A stretch of 64,000 nucleotides of DNA from Fusobacteriales bacterium (GTDB taxonomy: Bacteria; Fusobacteriota; Fusobacteriia; Fusobacteriales; Fusobacteriaceae): assembly GCA_020063625.1 (NCBI GenBank), contig JAICDD010000004.1:1-64000 (forward strand). The letters run 5' to 3'. Made by a program: the position numbers and the translations under genes. Under the pieces are notes generated by a model. It was given only the letters and a program-made list of their open reading frames with translations. It was not told where the DNA came from and made no database searches. The stretch's first letter is position 1. The number at the start of each line of letters is the position of its first letter. Shown here piece after piece: positions 1 through 10,484 of this stretch.

Positions 1-348
1 TTTTAAATAATCTCCTTCTAAATTTTGAGGATAAATAGTTTTTATCTGTTTTTTTTCAATAGGTTTTAAATTATTTTTTAAATTTTTTAAAGAATTATAC
101 ATAATTGGATTTCTGTATTCTCTAATATATTCAATAAAATATTTAGTGTTTTCTTTTTTATTTTTTGATTTTAATGAAAATTTATTTAAAAACTCTATTA
201 AATCAATTTGTTTTATAGTAGTTAATTCATAAAAAAAATCTAAAATTTCTTTTAAATAAGAATAACTTAAATATAGATTTTCATTTAGATAATCAATTAA
301 AAATTCTTTATTTTTAAAATTGTAAGAATCTATAAGTTTATCTTTCAT
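1..348 (-). CDS. Unrecognised protein, N-terminal part (runs off the left edge)
   Basis: An open frame absent from the ORF track because it has no stop inside the window. It begins with ATG at 348-346 and reads about 116 codons to the edge (starts MKDKLIDSYNFKNKEFLIDY). The ATG overlaps the TGA stop of rimI in an ATGA arrangement, which suggests translational coupling in a lepB-rimI-this gene operon. The visible part is Lys/Asn/Leu-rich and looks helical, with no signal peptide or membrane segment. I do not recognise the family. Confidence is high that it is coding, because the frame is clean, the codon use matches its neighbours and the start is coupled; function is unknown. Confidence 0.75.
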   Translation of the reverse strand, partial: MKDKLIDSYNFKNKEFLIDYLNENLYLSYSYLKEILDFFYELTTIKQIDLIEFLNKFSLKSKNKKENTKYFIEYIREYRNPIMYNSLKNLKNNLKPIEKKQIKTIYPQNLEGDYLK

Positions 349-776
349 TTTGCCTCTCTTTTCATAATAAGTGCATCTTCATTTGTATCTTTGTAATAGT
401 TTTTTCTAATAGAAATATCTTTAAAATTAAAGTTTTTATATAAATTTATAGCATTTATATTGCTTGTTCTTACTTCAAGCATAAAATCTAAATTATATTT
501 CTCAATAACAAATTGTAATAAATGTGATGCAATACCCTTTTTTCTATAATCTTTTGAAGTAGCTATTTTAATTATCTCTATTATATCTACACTATCGTAA
601 AGTACAATATATCCTAGTAAGATATCATCTAAAAATGCACCATATAGATGATATCTATTATTTCTTAACATAGATAGATATAACTTTTCATCCCACGGCG
701 TAGGAAAAGAAGTTATTTCAATATCTAAAATATTTTTAATGTTATCTTTGTTAATTTTATTAATTTTAATATTCAT
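345..776 (-). CDS. rimI: RimI-like ribosomal-protein-alanine N-acetyltransferase (GNAT)
   Basis: A 143-residue single GNAT domain, the usual RimI length. It carries the acetyl-CoA loop YRKKGIA (about residues 78-84) and the RimI-type tail LEVRTSNINAINLYKNFNF followed by RKNYYKDTNEDALIM. RimI acetylates the N-terminal alanine of ribosomal protein S18; related enzymes act on other N-termini. It starts one base after the lepB stop and overlaps the next gene by four bases, so all three are probably cotranscribed from a promoter upstream of lepB. Family assignment is firm; the exact substrate is inferred from homology of motifs. Confidence 0.85.
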   Translation of the reverse strand: MNIKINKINKDNIKNILDIEITSFPTPWDEKLYLSMLRNNRYHLYGAFLDDILLGYIVLYDSVDIIEIIKIATSKDYRKKGIASHLLQFVIEKYNLDFMLEVRTSNINAINLYKNFNFKDISIRKNYYKDTNEDALIMKREAK

Positions 777-777
777 A

Positions 778-1704
778 TTACTTTAATAATCCTATTCTAT
801 TTAATGGCCAAAATCTTAAAAATGGTTTTCCTTTAATTCTATGTTCTGCTAAAAATCCCCAAACTCTTGAATCCATACTATTATCTGTATTATCCCCAAG
901 TGCTAAATAATAATCCTCATTTATTGTAAATTTTAATGTTTCTCCATTTATTAATTTAGAAATAGTTTCTTTATTATGAATATAATCAGGAACTGGTCCT
1001 GTTTCTTTACCATTTATTTTAAAATGTACTCCTTTAAAAAATGTAGTAATTCTACCTGGGTGCTCATAAATTACTTGTTGAAATTTTTCTACATCAATAT
1101 TTTTTTCAATTAATACATCTTTTATATTAAAATCAGCATAAATTTCTAATGTATCACCTTTTTTAGGAATTATCCATTCAACTCCTGGTTGTAAGTCAGC
1201 TAAATTAGAATAATTTCTAGTTGTTATTTTTTCATTATTTATAAATAGATAATTATCTTTAATTTGAACAGTTTCACCAGGAAGTCCCATTAATCTTTTT
1301 GTATATAACACCTTATTATCAATAGGTTCTTTAAATACAATTATATCTTCTCTTTTAGGTTTAGTAAATTTATAAATTACCATATTTCCAAAAAGTCTAT
1401 CTTTTGGCATAATTGTAGGAATCATAGAACCAGTAGGGACTAAAAAATTTCCTAAATAAAATTTTTGAATAATAAGTACTAATATAATTGCACTAGTAAT
1501 AGTTTCAACAAAATCTACAGTTTTTCTTAAACTTGTTTGAGATTTTGGACTTTTTATATTAAAAGAATTTATTAAAAAATTTGAAAAAGAATCTCTATAT
1601 GATTTGATAGTAGCAGCTATTTGTTTTTCTTTTATCCATAAGTAAATAAATAGTGATGTAAGAATAATATAAAAAATACCATTTAAAATAATTTTTTTAT
1701 CCAT
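778..1704 (-). CDS. lepB: Signal peptidase I
   Basis: A 308-residue membrane peptidase that removes signal peptides from exported proteins on the outer face of the inner membrane. Two N-terminal hydrophobic segments (about 5-22 and 68-85) precede the catalytic Ser in PTGSMIPT (S93) and the general-base Lys in LYTKRLMGLPGE (K136). The box GDNTDNSMDSRVWGFL lies near the C-terminus. The region between about 165 and 235 is longer than in Gram-positive SipS, in line with Gram-negative enzymes. The ATG has an AGGAGAG ribosome site about 13 bases upstream. It is the first gene of a lepB-rimI operon on the minus strand. Confidence 0.95.
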   Translation of the reverse strand: MDKKIILNGIFYIILTSLFIYLWIKEKQIAATIKSYRDSFSNFLINSFNIKSPKSQTSLRKTVDFVETITSAIILVLIIQKFYLGNFLVPTGSMIPTIMPKDRLFGNMVIYKFTKPKREDIIVFKEPIDNKVLYTKRLMGLPGETVQIKDNYLFINNEKITTRNYSNLADLQPGVEWIIPKKGDTLEIYADFNIKDVLIEKNIDVEKFQQVIYEHPGRITTFFKGVHFKINGKETGPVPDYIHNKETISKLINGETLKFTINEDYYLALGDNTDNSMDSRVWGFLAEHRIKGKPFLRFWPLNRIGLLK

Positions 1705-1865
1705 TTTTTTCTAGCACTCTCCTTTGTTTTGTTATATAATATATTATATAATAAATACTTAAAATTTTCTATAAATTTTATATTTTTAAATTTTTTTGTA
1801 GGAAAATACAAATATTTGTCGAAAAAGAGTACTGAGTAAAATTAATTAAGGGCGGTGGGAAATCG

Positions 1866-2252
1866 ATGTATACTTTTTTAATAGTAGATGATTTTGATGG
1901 AATGAGAGATAGACTTAGGGTTATACTAGAGGAAGTGGGACATAAAGTAGTAGGTGAAGCTATAAATGGAAAAGAGGCTGTAGAGAAATATAAAACTTTA
2001 AAGCCAGATTTTGTGACATTGGATATAACGATGCCAGATGTTGATGGACTAGAAGCACTTGAAAAAATAATAGAGTATGATGAAAATGCTAAAATTATAA
2101 TGGTAAGTGCTATAAGTGAAAAGAATTTAGTTCTTCAAGCAATTGATAAAGGAGCTAGACATTATATTTTAAAGCCGTTAAAAGCTAAGAGAGTTAAAGA
2201 GATAATAGATGAAGTAATAGAATATGAAAAAGAGTTTTTAGAATTTAATTAA
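1866..2252 (+). CDS. CheY-like single-domain response regulator
   Basis: A 128-residue stand-alone receiver domain with no output domain. All phosphorylation residues are present: acidic pair D8/D9 (IVDDF), phospho-acceptor D53 (VTLDITMP), S81 (MVSAIS) and K103 (ILKPLKA). Proteins of this form act in chemotaxis signalling (CheY) or phosphorelays. It is monocistronic, divergent from lepB and ends in a bidirectional terminator. No cheA, cheW or flagellar gene is visible, so its partner kinase is unknown; a chemoreceptor is encoded 2.2 kb downstream. Start ATG 1866 follows a GGTGGG ribosome site. Confidence 0.88.
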   Translation: MYTFLIVDDFDGMRDRLRVILEEVGHKVVGEAINGKEAVEKYKTLKPDFVTLDITMPDVDGLEALEKIIEYDENAKIIMVSAISEKNLVLQAIDKGARHYILKPLKAKRVKEIIDEVIEYEKEFLEFN

Positions 2253-2261
2253 AAATAAAAG

Positions 2262-2297
2262 AAAGAGTCCTTTAAGTTAAAAGGACTCTTTTTTAGT
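2262..2297. terminator. Bidirectional terminator between receiver gene and nhaC-type gene
   Basis: Stem AAAGAGTCCTTT / AAAGGACTCTTT (12 bp, 2262-2273 with 2280-2291) with a 6-base loop and T-runs on both strands, lying between convergent genes. Its core GAGTCC/GGACTC resembles the inner hairpin of the nested repeat family found elsewhere in this window. Confidence 0.9.
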
Positions 2298-2309
2298 TAA
2301 TAGAATAGT

Positions 2310-4022
2310 TTATGCAGTTTCTATTTTTTTCCCAAAAATTAATAGTAATAAATATACTGATAATATAGCTACAGGAAGAACTATATATATAGATAATCCC
2401 ATTCCAGCAGGAATATATCCAAATACTACAGCTAAAGCTCCTACAGCTAAAGCATAAATTAATTGAGTTTTAGTATGGTCTATATGGTCACAAGCAGAAC
2501 CCATAGATGATAGTATAGTAGTATCTGATATTGGTGAACAATGATCTCCAAATACAGCACCAGTAAGTACAGCACCAATAGTAACTATTATATAACTAAT
2601 AACAGCATCTCCACTTAAACCGGCATTTTGACCAATAGCATTTGCTAAAGGAATAGCAAGAGGCATTAATATTCCCATTGTTCCATAAGATGTACCAGTA
2701 GCAAAAGCTATACCAGAACCAAGTATAAATATAATAGCTGGAAGTAAAAATTTAGGAATACTATTAGATGCTAAATTTACTAAATATACACTTGTTCCAA
2801 GTTCTTTTATAACAGAGCTTAATGACCAAGCAAGTAATAAAATTACACCAGTTATTACAAGTGATTTCATTCCATGTACCCAAGTATCAATAGCATCATT
2901 TATATTAAATATTTTTTGTGAAATACCCATAATTATAGCTACTATTGATGCAAATAATGCTGCTTCAAATAAAACGATAGATGCATCAGAAGCTCCAAAA
3001 GTTTCTCTTATTGCAAACATTGAAAGAGGACTAGCTTGTACTTGTGCCAATACATCTCCTTCAAGAGCAGATAAACCATTAAAATAAAATCCAACAAATG
3101 CTGAAATGATAAGAGTACCAATAGGTATAATAGCATTCCATACATTTAATTTTACATTTTCATCAGGTTCAAGTGCAGTAGATTCTGCAGATATCATAGG
3201 TTTTGCGTTATGTGCTAATACTTTTCCTGTAGTTCTAGCTCTATTTTCAGCTTTTAACATAGGTCCAAATTCTCTCATCATAATAGCTGACATAGGAATA
3301 AATGCAAGCATTAATATATTATAAAATCTATAAGGAATAGTTTGTACAAAATAAGCATAAGCATTTATATTTTCAATTCCTATTAGAGAAAATCCATCTT
3401 TAATTAATGATATTTCATATCCTATCCATGTAGAAATAATGGCAATTCCAGCAATAGGTGCAGCAGTTGCATCTATAACAAAAGCTAGTTTTTCTCTTGA
3501 AATTTTCATTTTATCTGTAATTGGTCTCATAATAGGTCCAACAATTAGGGCATTAGCATAATCATCAAAGAAAATAAATATTCCAAGTATCCAAGTAATA
3601 ATTTGAGCTGATACTGGAGATTTTGCTCTTTTAGCTAATGATTCAGCAATAGCCTTAGCTCCACCCATTTTTGAAACAAGAGCTACAAGTCCACCAATTG
3701 TAAGAACTTGTAATACAATCCCAGCATTCCAAGAATCAGATAATGAGCCTAATATATTTTTTATTATATCTAAAAATCCATGAATAAAAGAAAAGAAAAA
3801 TCCTTTACCTTGGATATTTAATAAAAATGTACCAGAATAAATACCAATAAATAATGATAAAACAACATTTTTAGTCATAAATGCTAAAACAATAGCAACA
3901 ATTGGTGGTAAAAGTGTTAATAATCCAAATTTTGCAGCATTTTCATCTCCACCAGCAAATGAAAAAACTGAAATTAGTAAAAACATTAAAGTAATTAAGT
4001 TAATCCTTTTTTTAAACATCAT
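2310..4022 (-). CDS. NhaC-family transporter, predicted lysine transporter (riboswitch-controlled)
   Basis: A 570-residue polytopic protein with about a dozen hydrophobic segments and the NhaC-superfamily signatures FFDDYANALIVGP, TAAPIAGIAIISTWIGYE and FGDHCSPISDTTILSSMGSACDHIDH. The N-terminus (MFKKRINLITLMFLLISVFSFAGG) looks like an extra first membrane helix or signal segment. NhaC proteins are Na+/H+ antiporters, but members behind L-box riboswitches have been predicted to be lysine transporters (called LysW in comparative genomics). A lysine riboswitch with an attenuator terminator sits directly upstream, so Na+- or H+-coupled lysine uptake is the better inference. ATG 4022 follows AGGAGG. 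Confidence 0.85.
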   Translation of the reverse strand: MMFKKRINLITLMFLLISVFSFAGGDENAAKFGLLTLLPPIVAIVLAFMTKNVVLSLFIGIYSGTFLLNIQGKGFFFSFIHGFLDIIKNILGSLSDSWNAGIVLQVLTIGGLVALVSKMGGAKAIAESLAKRAKSPVSAQIITWILGIFIFFDDYANALIVGPIMRPITDKMKISREKLAFVIDATAAPIAGIAIISTWIGYEISLIKDGFSLIGIENINAYAYFVQTIPYRFYNILMLAFIPMSAIMMREFGPMLKAENRARTTGKVLAHNAKPMISAESTALEPDENVKLNVWNAIIPIGTLIISAFVGFYFNGLSALEGDVLAQVQASPLSMFAIRETFGASDASIVLFEAALFASIVAIIMGISQKIFNINDAIDTWVHGMKSLVITGVILLLAWSLSSVIKELGTSVYLVNLASNSIPKFLLPAIIFILGSGIAFATGTSYGTMGILMPLAIPLANAIGQNAGLSGDAVISYIIVTIGAVLTGAVFGDHCSPISDTTILSSMGSACDHIDHTKTQLIYALAVGALAVVFGYIPAGMGLSIYIVLPVAILSVYLLLLIFGKKIETA

Positions 4023-4044
4023 ATAAGCCTCCTAATAAATAAAA

Positions 4045-4073
4045 TAAAAAAACCGGATATAAAATATATCCGG
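4045..4073 (-). terminator. Riboswitch attenuator terminator
   Basis: Read on the minus strand, a hairpin with arms CCGGATAT and ATATCCGG (4053-4073) is followed by seven T residues and then the AGGAGG of the transporter gene. The 5' arm can instead pair with TATCCGG at the 3' strand of riboswitch helix P1, giving a mutually exclusive antiterminator. Ligand binding, which locks P1, should therefore cause termination. Confidence 0.85.
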
Positions 4074-4097
4074 CATTAATTAAAATTAATATTTTTC

Positions 4098-4262
4098 CCG
4101 GATAGCTCATCACATAATTGTGACAGTGTTATAGATATTCTCTATAACCCCAATGTCAAGATTTTAGCATATCTTGCATTTCGGCAAAATTTCCTTTCAT
4201 TATACTTCACAGATTGCTAATCTCCATATAATTACTGATAAATTTTGCAGCCTCTATCTCTA
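4098..4262 (-). promoter_or_regulatory. Lysine (L-box) riboswitch aptamer
   Basis: On the minus strand the leader contains the conserved L-box segments in order: GATAGAGGCTGC, ATCAGTAAT, GGAGAT, GTGAAG, GAAAGGAAATTTTGCCGAAA, the GGGGTTATAG/CTATAAC stem, then CTGTCAC...GTGATGAGCTATC. GATAG (4254-4258) pairs with CTATC (4101-4105) as helix P1. With the terminator just downstream this is an OFF switch: lysine present, transporter transcription stops. Identified by eye from the known consensus. Confidence 0.85.
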
Positions 4263-4279
4263 TTTTTTATTGATGTCGT

Positions 4280-4308
4280 ATTATATCATAGATAAATAAT
4301 ATTGTAAA
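4280..4308 (-). promoter_or_regulatory. Promoter of the lysine riboswitch transcript
   Basis: Minus strand TTTACA (4308-4303), 17-base spacer, TATAAT (4285-4280). It places the transcript start near 4272, just ahead of the aptamer. Confidence 0.75.
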
Positions 4309-4486
4309 TAGTAATATTTAGTTATATATTATCAGTTTTGATGCAACTTATTAAAAACGTCAACTTGATTAAAATAAGAGAGATATTCAAAAAATATATA
4401 ATCGACATTAATATTATTAATTATTAAAATTAGTACAGATATTGTATAATAATTCAGAAATCGTATTTTTGAAAGGAGAGTATGTT

Positions 4487-6535
4487 TTGAAGAGAAAGAA
4501 CAATAAAATTAATAAAAAAAAGAGAGAAAAAAAAGGAAATAAAAAGATTCAAAAAATAAGTGTCAAATTTAAAACAGTAATTTTAGTTGTGATAAGTATG
4601 ATAGTAATGTTTACTTATCTTTGTATTAATGATATTAAGAGGTTAGATGAGTCTAATAAAAGAAATCTTATTACATTAGCAAGTTTAAAAAATATTTCAC
4701 TAGATAATTATATTAATTCAAAGATAGAAAATAGTTCATTATTTTTAGAAAGTATAAATAAAAATTTAACTTTTGGAAAAGCAGTAAATGATACAGATAA
4801 TGAAGAGATAAAAAATATTACTCAAAGTGGATATTATCATTATAAAAATAGAATAGGAGTTGATAATTTTATTATTCTTGATACAAATAAAAATTTGTTA
4901 TTTTCATATAATAAGCCTAGAAAATCTCAAATAAATAATGAAATTATAAATGATAGTATAAAAAATAAAAAGAGTAATAGTGGTCTTATAATAGGTGATA
5001 GAGGAATTAAAATTTATACAACAACACCTATTATTTATATGGGGGATTTTTTAGGAATAGCAATTGTTGAAACAAAACTTGATATAACTGGAGTAAATAA
5101 TTTTATTAAAAAATTAGATAAAGATATTTTAAAAGGAGAGTATCAAGTATCTATTATTTATAGAAAAGAAGATAAAAATAAAATAGCAATATCAAATTTT
5201 GAAGCAGAGATAAAAGATAAGCAAGATATATATAATATAATAAAAAAAGAAAACCAGTATTTTAAAAAAGAAAATAATGATTTTTATGCATATTATTCAT
5301 TAAAAAATTATAATAATGAGATTATAGGATATAAAAAATACAAAATAAACATAAAAGATATTAATAATAAATTTAAAAAAGAGATAACTAATACTTTAAT
5401 ATTTTATTTACTAATTACTTTAATAGTTTCAATATTATTGACAATAATTATAAACAGAATAATTATTAAAAAATTAGAGATAATTTTTGATATAATAAAA
5501 AAAGTAGCAAATGGAAATCTTTCAGAAAAAGTAAAATTAAATTCTAATGATGAGATAGAGGATTTAGGAAATGAAATCAATAAAATGATTGATAAATTAA
5601 ATGAAATAATAAATAATCTAAAAAAAGATACAGTTGACCTAGAAAATGAATCAGAAAATTTAAAAGAAAATTCAGTGGAATTAAATAAAGAGACAGAGCT
5701 TATAAATGAAACAATAGAAAATATAACAGAAAGTTTTTTTGAAGTGTCAGATGCAACAGAAGAATTAAATGTAACAGTGGATAAAAATGCTGAAATTAAT
5801 GATTTTGTACTTGAAAATATAAATACAATTAAAGAGCAAAGTATAAATATAGAAAAATTAGCTAGTGAAAGTAATGATAGTATGGAGGATATAACTTTAT
5901 CAACACAAGAAGTAAAAGAAAAAATAGATGAGTCATCAATTTCAATAAATAAGTTATCAGAAGAGATAAATGAAATAATAGAAGTAATATCAAAAATAAC
6001 CGATATTTCAAATAAAACAAATTTATTAGCATTAAATGCAGCAATAGAAGCAGCAAGAGCAGGAGAAGCAGGAAAAGGATTTAGTGTAGTAGCAGAAGAG
6101 GTAAAAAAATTATCAATAGAAACAGGTGGATTTGTAAAAGAGGTAGAAGAACTTTTAATTGATATACAAAAAAATATGAAGATTATAGAAAAAGATATGG
6201 AAATAGAAAAAGAAAGAACAGAAAACAATATAGAGATAGTGAATAAAACAAAAAACAAATTTACTAATGTAAAGATTGAAATAGAAGATATAACATTAAA
6301 AATTAATAATATTACAGAAAAAATAAATGAACAAGTAGAAAGTTTTAATAAAATTGAATCAGGAATAAAATCAATTTCAACTTCAAATGAAATGTTGAAA
6401 GAAAAAACAGAAGAATTATCAGAAATATCAAAAAATAATTTTAATATAACTCAAAATGTACAAAAAATCTCAGATGAATTAAATGAAAAATCCAATAAAA
6501 TAGCAGAGATGATAGGATATTTTAATAAAAATTAG
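4487..6535 (+). CDS. Methyl-accepting chemotaxis protein
   Basis: A transmembrane chemoreceptor of about 682 residues. After a basic cytoplasmic start comes TM1 ([18 protein letters not shown]), an extracytoplasmic sensor of about 270 residues, TM2 ([19 protein letters not shown]), a HAMP segment ([20 protein letters not shown]) and a long coiled-coil signalling domain. The signalling tip is [38 protein letters not shown] chose TTG 4487, which follows AAGGAGAG, rather than the ORF-track start 4442, because a TATAAT box lies at 4445-4450 inside that extension. No Che partner is adjacent. Its stop codon lies inside a CIRCE-like terminator. Confidence 0.92.
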   Translation: MKRKNNKINKKKREKKGNKKIQKISVKFKTVILVVISMIVMFTYLCINDIKRLDESNKRNLITLASLKNISLDNYINSKIENSSLFLESINKNLTFGKAVNDTDNEEIKNITQSGYYHYKNRIGVDNFIILDTNKNLLFSYNKPRKSQINNEIINDSIKNKKSNSGLIIGDRGIKIYTTTPIIYMGDFLGIAIVETKLDITGVNNFIKKLDKDILKGEYQVSIIYRKEDKNKIAISNFEAEIKDKQDIYNIIKKENQYFKKENNDFYAYYSLKNYNNEIIGYKKYKINIKDINNKFKKEITNTLIFYLLITLIVSILLTIIINRIIIKKLEIIFDIIKKVANGNLSEKVKLNSNDEIEDLGNEINKMIDKLNEIINNLKKDTVDLENESENLKENSVELNKETELINETIENITESFFEVSDATEELNVTVDKNAEINDFVLENINTIKEQSINIEKLASESNDSMEDITLSTQEVKEKIDESSISINKLSEEINEIIEVISKITDISNKTNLLALNAAIEAARAGEAGKGFSVVAEEVKKLSIETGGFVKEVEELLIDIQKNMKIIEKDMEIEKERTENNIEIVNKTKNKFTNVKIEIEDITLKINNITEKINEQVESFNKIESGIKSISTSNEMLKEKTEELSEISKNNFNITQNVQKISDELNEKSNKIAEMIGYFNKN

Positions 6536-6566
6536 CACTCAAAAAAAAGAGTGCTAATTTTTTTTG
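6532..6566 (+). terminator. CIRCE-like inverted repeat acting as terminator of the chemoreceptor gene
   Basis: TTAGCACTC (6532-6540), 8 A residues, GAGTGCTAA (6549-6557), then nine T residues. The half-sites are identical to the CIRCE consensus but the spacer is 8 instead of 9. The TAG stop of the chemoreceptor is inside the left half-site. The T-run makes it a good intrinsic terminator; the HrcA half-sites may also let it bind HrcA. Confidence 0.75.
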
Positions 6567-6574
6567 AAAAAGTA

Positions 6575-6603
6575 TTGACAAACAAATAAAAAAGATGTAT
6601 ATT
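6575..6603 (+). promoter_or_regulatory. Heat-shock operon promoter
   Basis: TTGACA (6575-6580), 17-base spacer, TATATT (6598-6603): a vegetative-type promoter whose start point falls just before the CIRCE operator. Confidence 0.85.
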
Positions 6604-6614
6604 ATTATCAAAGA

Positions 6615-6641
6615 TTAGCACTCTTTTATGATGAGTGCTAA
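6615..6641 (+). promoter_or_regulatory. CIRCE operator (HrcA binding site)
   Basis: Perfect TTAGCACTC-N9-GAGTGCTAA located between the promoter and the hrcA ribosome site. This is the classical site for HrcA autorepression, relieved on heat shock when GroEL is titrated. Confidence 0.97.
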
Positions 6642-6656
6642 CAAGAGGTGATGGAT

Positions 6657-7673
6657 ATGAGTTTAAGTGAAAGAGAACGATTAGTATTAGGAGCAATAAT
6701 AGAGTATTATCTTACATTTGGAGATACAATAGGTTCTCGTACATTAGTAAAAAAATATAATTTTGATTTTTCATCTGCTACAATAAGAAATGTAATGGCA
6801 GACCTTGAAGAACTTGGGTATATAAAGAAAACTCATACTTCTTCTGGAAGAGTTCCAACTGATTTAGGATACAAATTTTATTTACAAGAACTCTTAAAAA
6901 TAAGAAAATTATCAAAATTAGAAAAAGAAAAAATAGAACTTGCTTATGAAAAAAGAATGTTAGAATTAGATGCTATATTTGAAAAAACATCTAAACTACT
7001 TTCTAAAATGAGTTCATATGCAGCTATAGTAATAGAACCGAAAGTAGAAAAAGAGTTCGTTAAAAAAATAGAAATAATGCAAGTAACAGATTATACTATA
7101 ATGACAATAGCTGTTTTAGATGATTGTAGTGTGAAAACTAGAAAAATCCATTTAGATTCACCAATAACTGATGAAGAAACAGAATATATAAAGCAAGAAA
7201 TAAAAAAAGAATTAAAAAATTCAGAAATGACTTTAAATCAATTTTATGAAAAAATAAAAGAGATGCTCTCTAATAAAATATTTGAAAATTTTGAAGAAAA
7301 AGATGATGAAGATGACGGATTATTTATTAGAGGAGAGTCAAACATATTAAAAACATTAAATAATAATAATGATGTACTTAATATGGTAGATATTTTTAAT
7401 AAAAAACAGCATTTAAGAAAAACTTTTGAAGAAATAGTAAAAAAAGGAAACTATGAAGAAGGTAAGGTTTATATTTTATTAGGAGAAGATCTTAATATAG
7501 AGGCTTTATCAGAATTTAGTTTTGTTTTTTCAACTTATAACTTAAGAGGTTCTAAAGGTGTTATAGGAGTAATAGGACCAAAACGTATGGAATATTCAAA
7601 AACAGTTAGTTTAGTAGAATATGTATCTGAAGAGGTAAATAGAGTAATCCAAAACTTAAAAGGAGAAGGTTAG
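6657..7673 (+). CDS. hrcA: Heat-inducible transcription repressor HrcA
   Basis: A repressor of about 338 residues with an N-terminal winged helix (ERERLVLGAIIEYYLTFGDTIGSRTLVKKYNFDFSSATIRNVMADLEELGYI) and the signature SSGRVPTDLGYKFYL, followed by the inserted dimerisation/GAF-like domain. It represses its own operon through the CIRCE element 16 bases upstream. I place the start at ATG 6657, about 6 bases after AGAGGTG; the track start GTG 6648 overlaps that ribosome site. First gene of hrcA-grpE-ABM-dnaK. Confidence 0.96.
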   Translation: MSLSERERLVLGAIIEYYLTFGDTIGSRTLVKKYNFDFSSATIRNVMADLEELGYIKKTHTSSGRVPTDLGYKFYLQELLKIRKLSKLEKEKIELAYEKRMLELDAIFEKTSKLLSKMSSYAAIVIEPKVEKEFVKKIEIMQVTDYTIMTIAVLDDCSVKTRKIHLDSPITDEETEYIKQEIKKELKNSEMTLNQFYEKIKEMLSNKIFENFEEKDDEDDGLFIRGESNILKTLNNNNDVLNMVDIFNKKQHLRKTFEEIVKKGNYEEGKVYILLGEDLNIEALSEFSFVFSTYNLRGSKGVIGVIGPKRMEYSKTVSLVEYVSEEVNRVIQNLKGEG

Positions 7674-7675
7674 AT

Positions 7676-8266
7676 ATGAAAAAAAGGGATGAAATAAAAA
7701 ATAAGGAGATATTTGAAGAAGAGATGGAAGAATTAAAACAAGAAGAATTAGAAAAAGAAAATGAAGCTAAAGTAGAAGAAATAGGAGAGAATTTAGAAGA
7801 AACAAATGATTTAGAAAAACAATTAGAAAATGCAAATAAAGAAATTGAAGAATTAAAAAATGCATATGCTAGAAAAAATGCGGAATTTCAAAATTTTGCA
7901 AGAAGAAAAGAAAATGAATTTGAAGAATTAAAAAAATATGCTGCAGAAAAAATAATAGCGAAATTTTTAGAAGGTGTAGATAATTTAGAAAGAGCTATTG
8001 CAGCTTCATTAGAATCAAAAGATTTTGATTCATTAGTAAAAGGTGTAGATATGACACTTAATCAAATTAAAAATACTTTAAAAGCAGAAGGTGTAGAAGA
8101 AATAAAAGCAGTAGGTGAAAAATTTGACCCATATAAACACCAAGCTGTAATGGTAGAAAATGTAGAAGATGTAGAAAATGATCACATTATAATGGAACTT
8201 CAAAAAGGTTATACTATGCATGGAAAAGTTATTAGACCTTCAATGGTAAAAGTATGTAAAAAATAG
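7676..8266 (+). CDS. grpE: Nucleotide exchange factor GrpE
   Basis: A 196-residue cochaperone that releases ADP from DnaK. An acidic, Glu/Lys-rich coiled-coil N-terminus leads into AYARKNAEFQNFARRKENEFEELKKYAAEKII. The C-terminal beta domain holds the motif GEKFDPYKHQAVMVE and ends KGYTMHGKVIRPSMVKVCK. It starts two bases after the hrcA stop, so it is cotranscribed and CIRCE-controlled. Confidence 0.96.
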   Translation: MKKRDEIKNKEIFEEEMEELKQEELEKENEAKVEEIGENLEETNDLEKQLENANKEIEELKNAYARKNAEFQNFARRKENEFEELKKYAAEKIIAKFLEGVDNLERAIAASLESKDFDSLVKGVDMTLNQIKNTLKAEGVEEIKAVGEKFDPYKHQAVMVENVEDVENDHIIMELQKGYTMHGKVIRPSMVKVCKK

Positions 8267-8293
8267 TATAAAAAATATAAGGATGTGATAAAA

Positions 8294-8590
8294 ATGTCTC
8301 AAAAAATAGTAGTTTTAGAAAGATTTAATTTAGAAAGAGATGGAATAAAAGATTTTAAAGAGGAATTATTAAAAAATAAACCTCTAACACTAAATGAGAT
8401 AGGATGCGAAAATTATAGAGTGTTTATAAATCACGAGCTTCCAGAAGAGCTGATACTATTAGAGGAATGGGAGACAAAAGAAGATTATGAGAGACATTTA
8501 GAATCAAAACATGTAATAGAATTAGTAAAAAAATATGATGAATTTAAAGTAAAAAATGTAAAAAAAGAAATATTAAATTTAATTAAATAA
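8294..8590 (+). CDS. Small ABM-domain (antibiotic biosynthesis monooxygenase-like) protein
   Basis: About 98 residues with the look of a ferredoxin-like ABM/YgiN domain: a first strand (IVVLERFNL), a middle ENYRVFINHELPEELILLEEWETKEDYERHLESKHVIELV and a C-terminal helix. Such proteins are dimeric quinol or heme-related monooxygenases or have no known activity. It lies between grpE and dnaK and must be cotranscribed with them. ATG 8294 is preferred to GTG 8285 because AAGGATG lies about 10 bases before it. The fold is a confident guess; catalytic activity is unknown. Confidence 0.75.
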   Translation: MSQKIVVLERFNLERDGIKDFKEELLKNKPLTLNEIGCENYRVFINHELPEELILLEEWETKEDYERHLESKHVIELVKKYDEFKVKNVKKEILNLIK

Positions 8591-10423
<1,833 letters not shown>

Positions 10424-10431
10424 TAAAAGAG

Positions 10432-10460
10432 GGGATAGAGCTGACTCTATCCCTTATTTT
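10432..10460 (+). terminator. Terminator after dnaK
   Basis: GGGATAGAG (10432-10440), loop ctga, CTCTATCCC (10445-10453), then TTATTTT, starting 8 bases after the dnaK stop. Confidence 0.85.
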
Positions 10461-10484
10461 AAAGTATAAATAATTAAAATATAC

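Noticed and set aside
1812-1823. ACAAATATTTGT palindrome upstream of the receiver gene
   Set aside because: Only 12 bases and purely AT-rich; too likely by chance in this composition to call an operator.
3106-3324. 72-residue plus-strand ORF inside the transporter gene
   Set aside because: Antisense shadow with no ribosome site.
5404-6258. 284-residue minus-strand ORF opposite the chemoreceptor
   Set aside because: Ser/Ile/Phe-rich shadow of the AT-rich coiled-coil frame; no ribosome site and the plus-strand protein is unmistakable.
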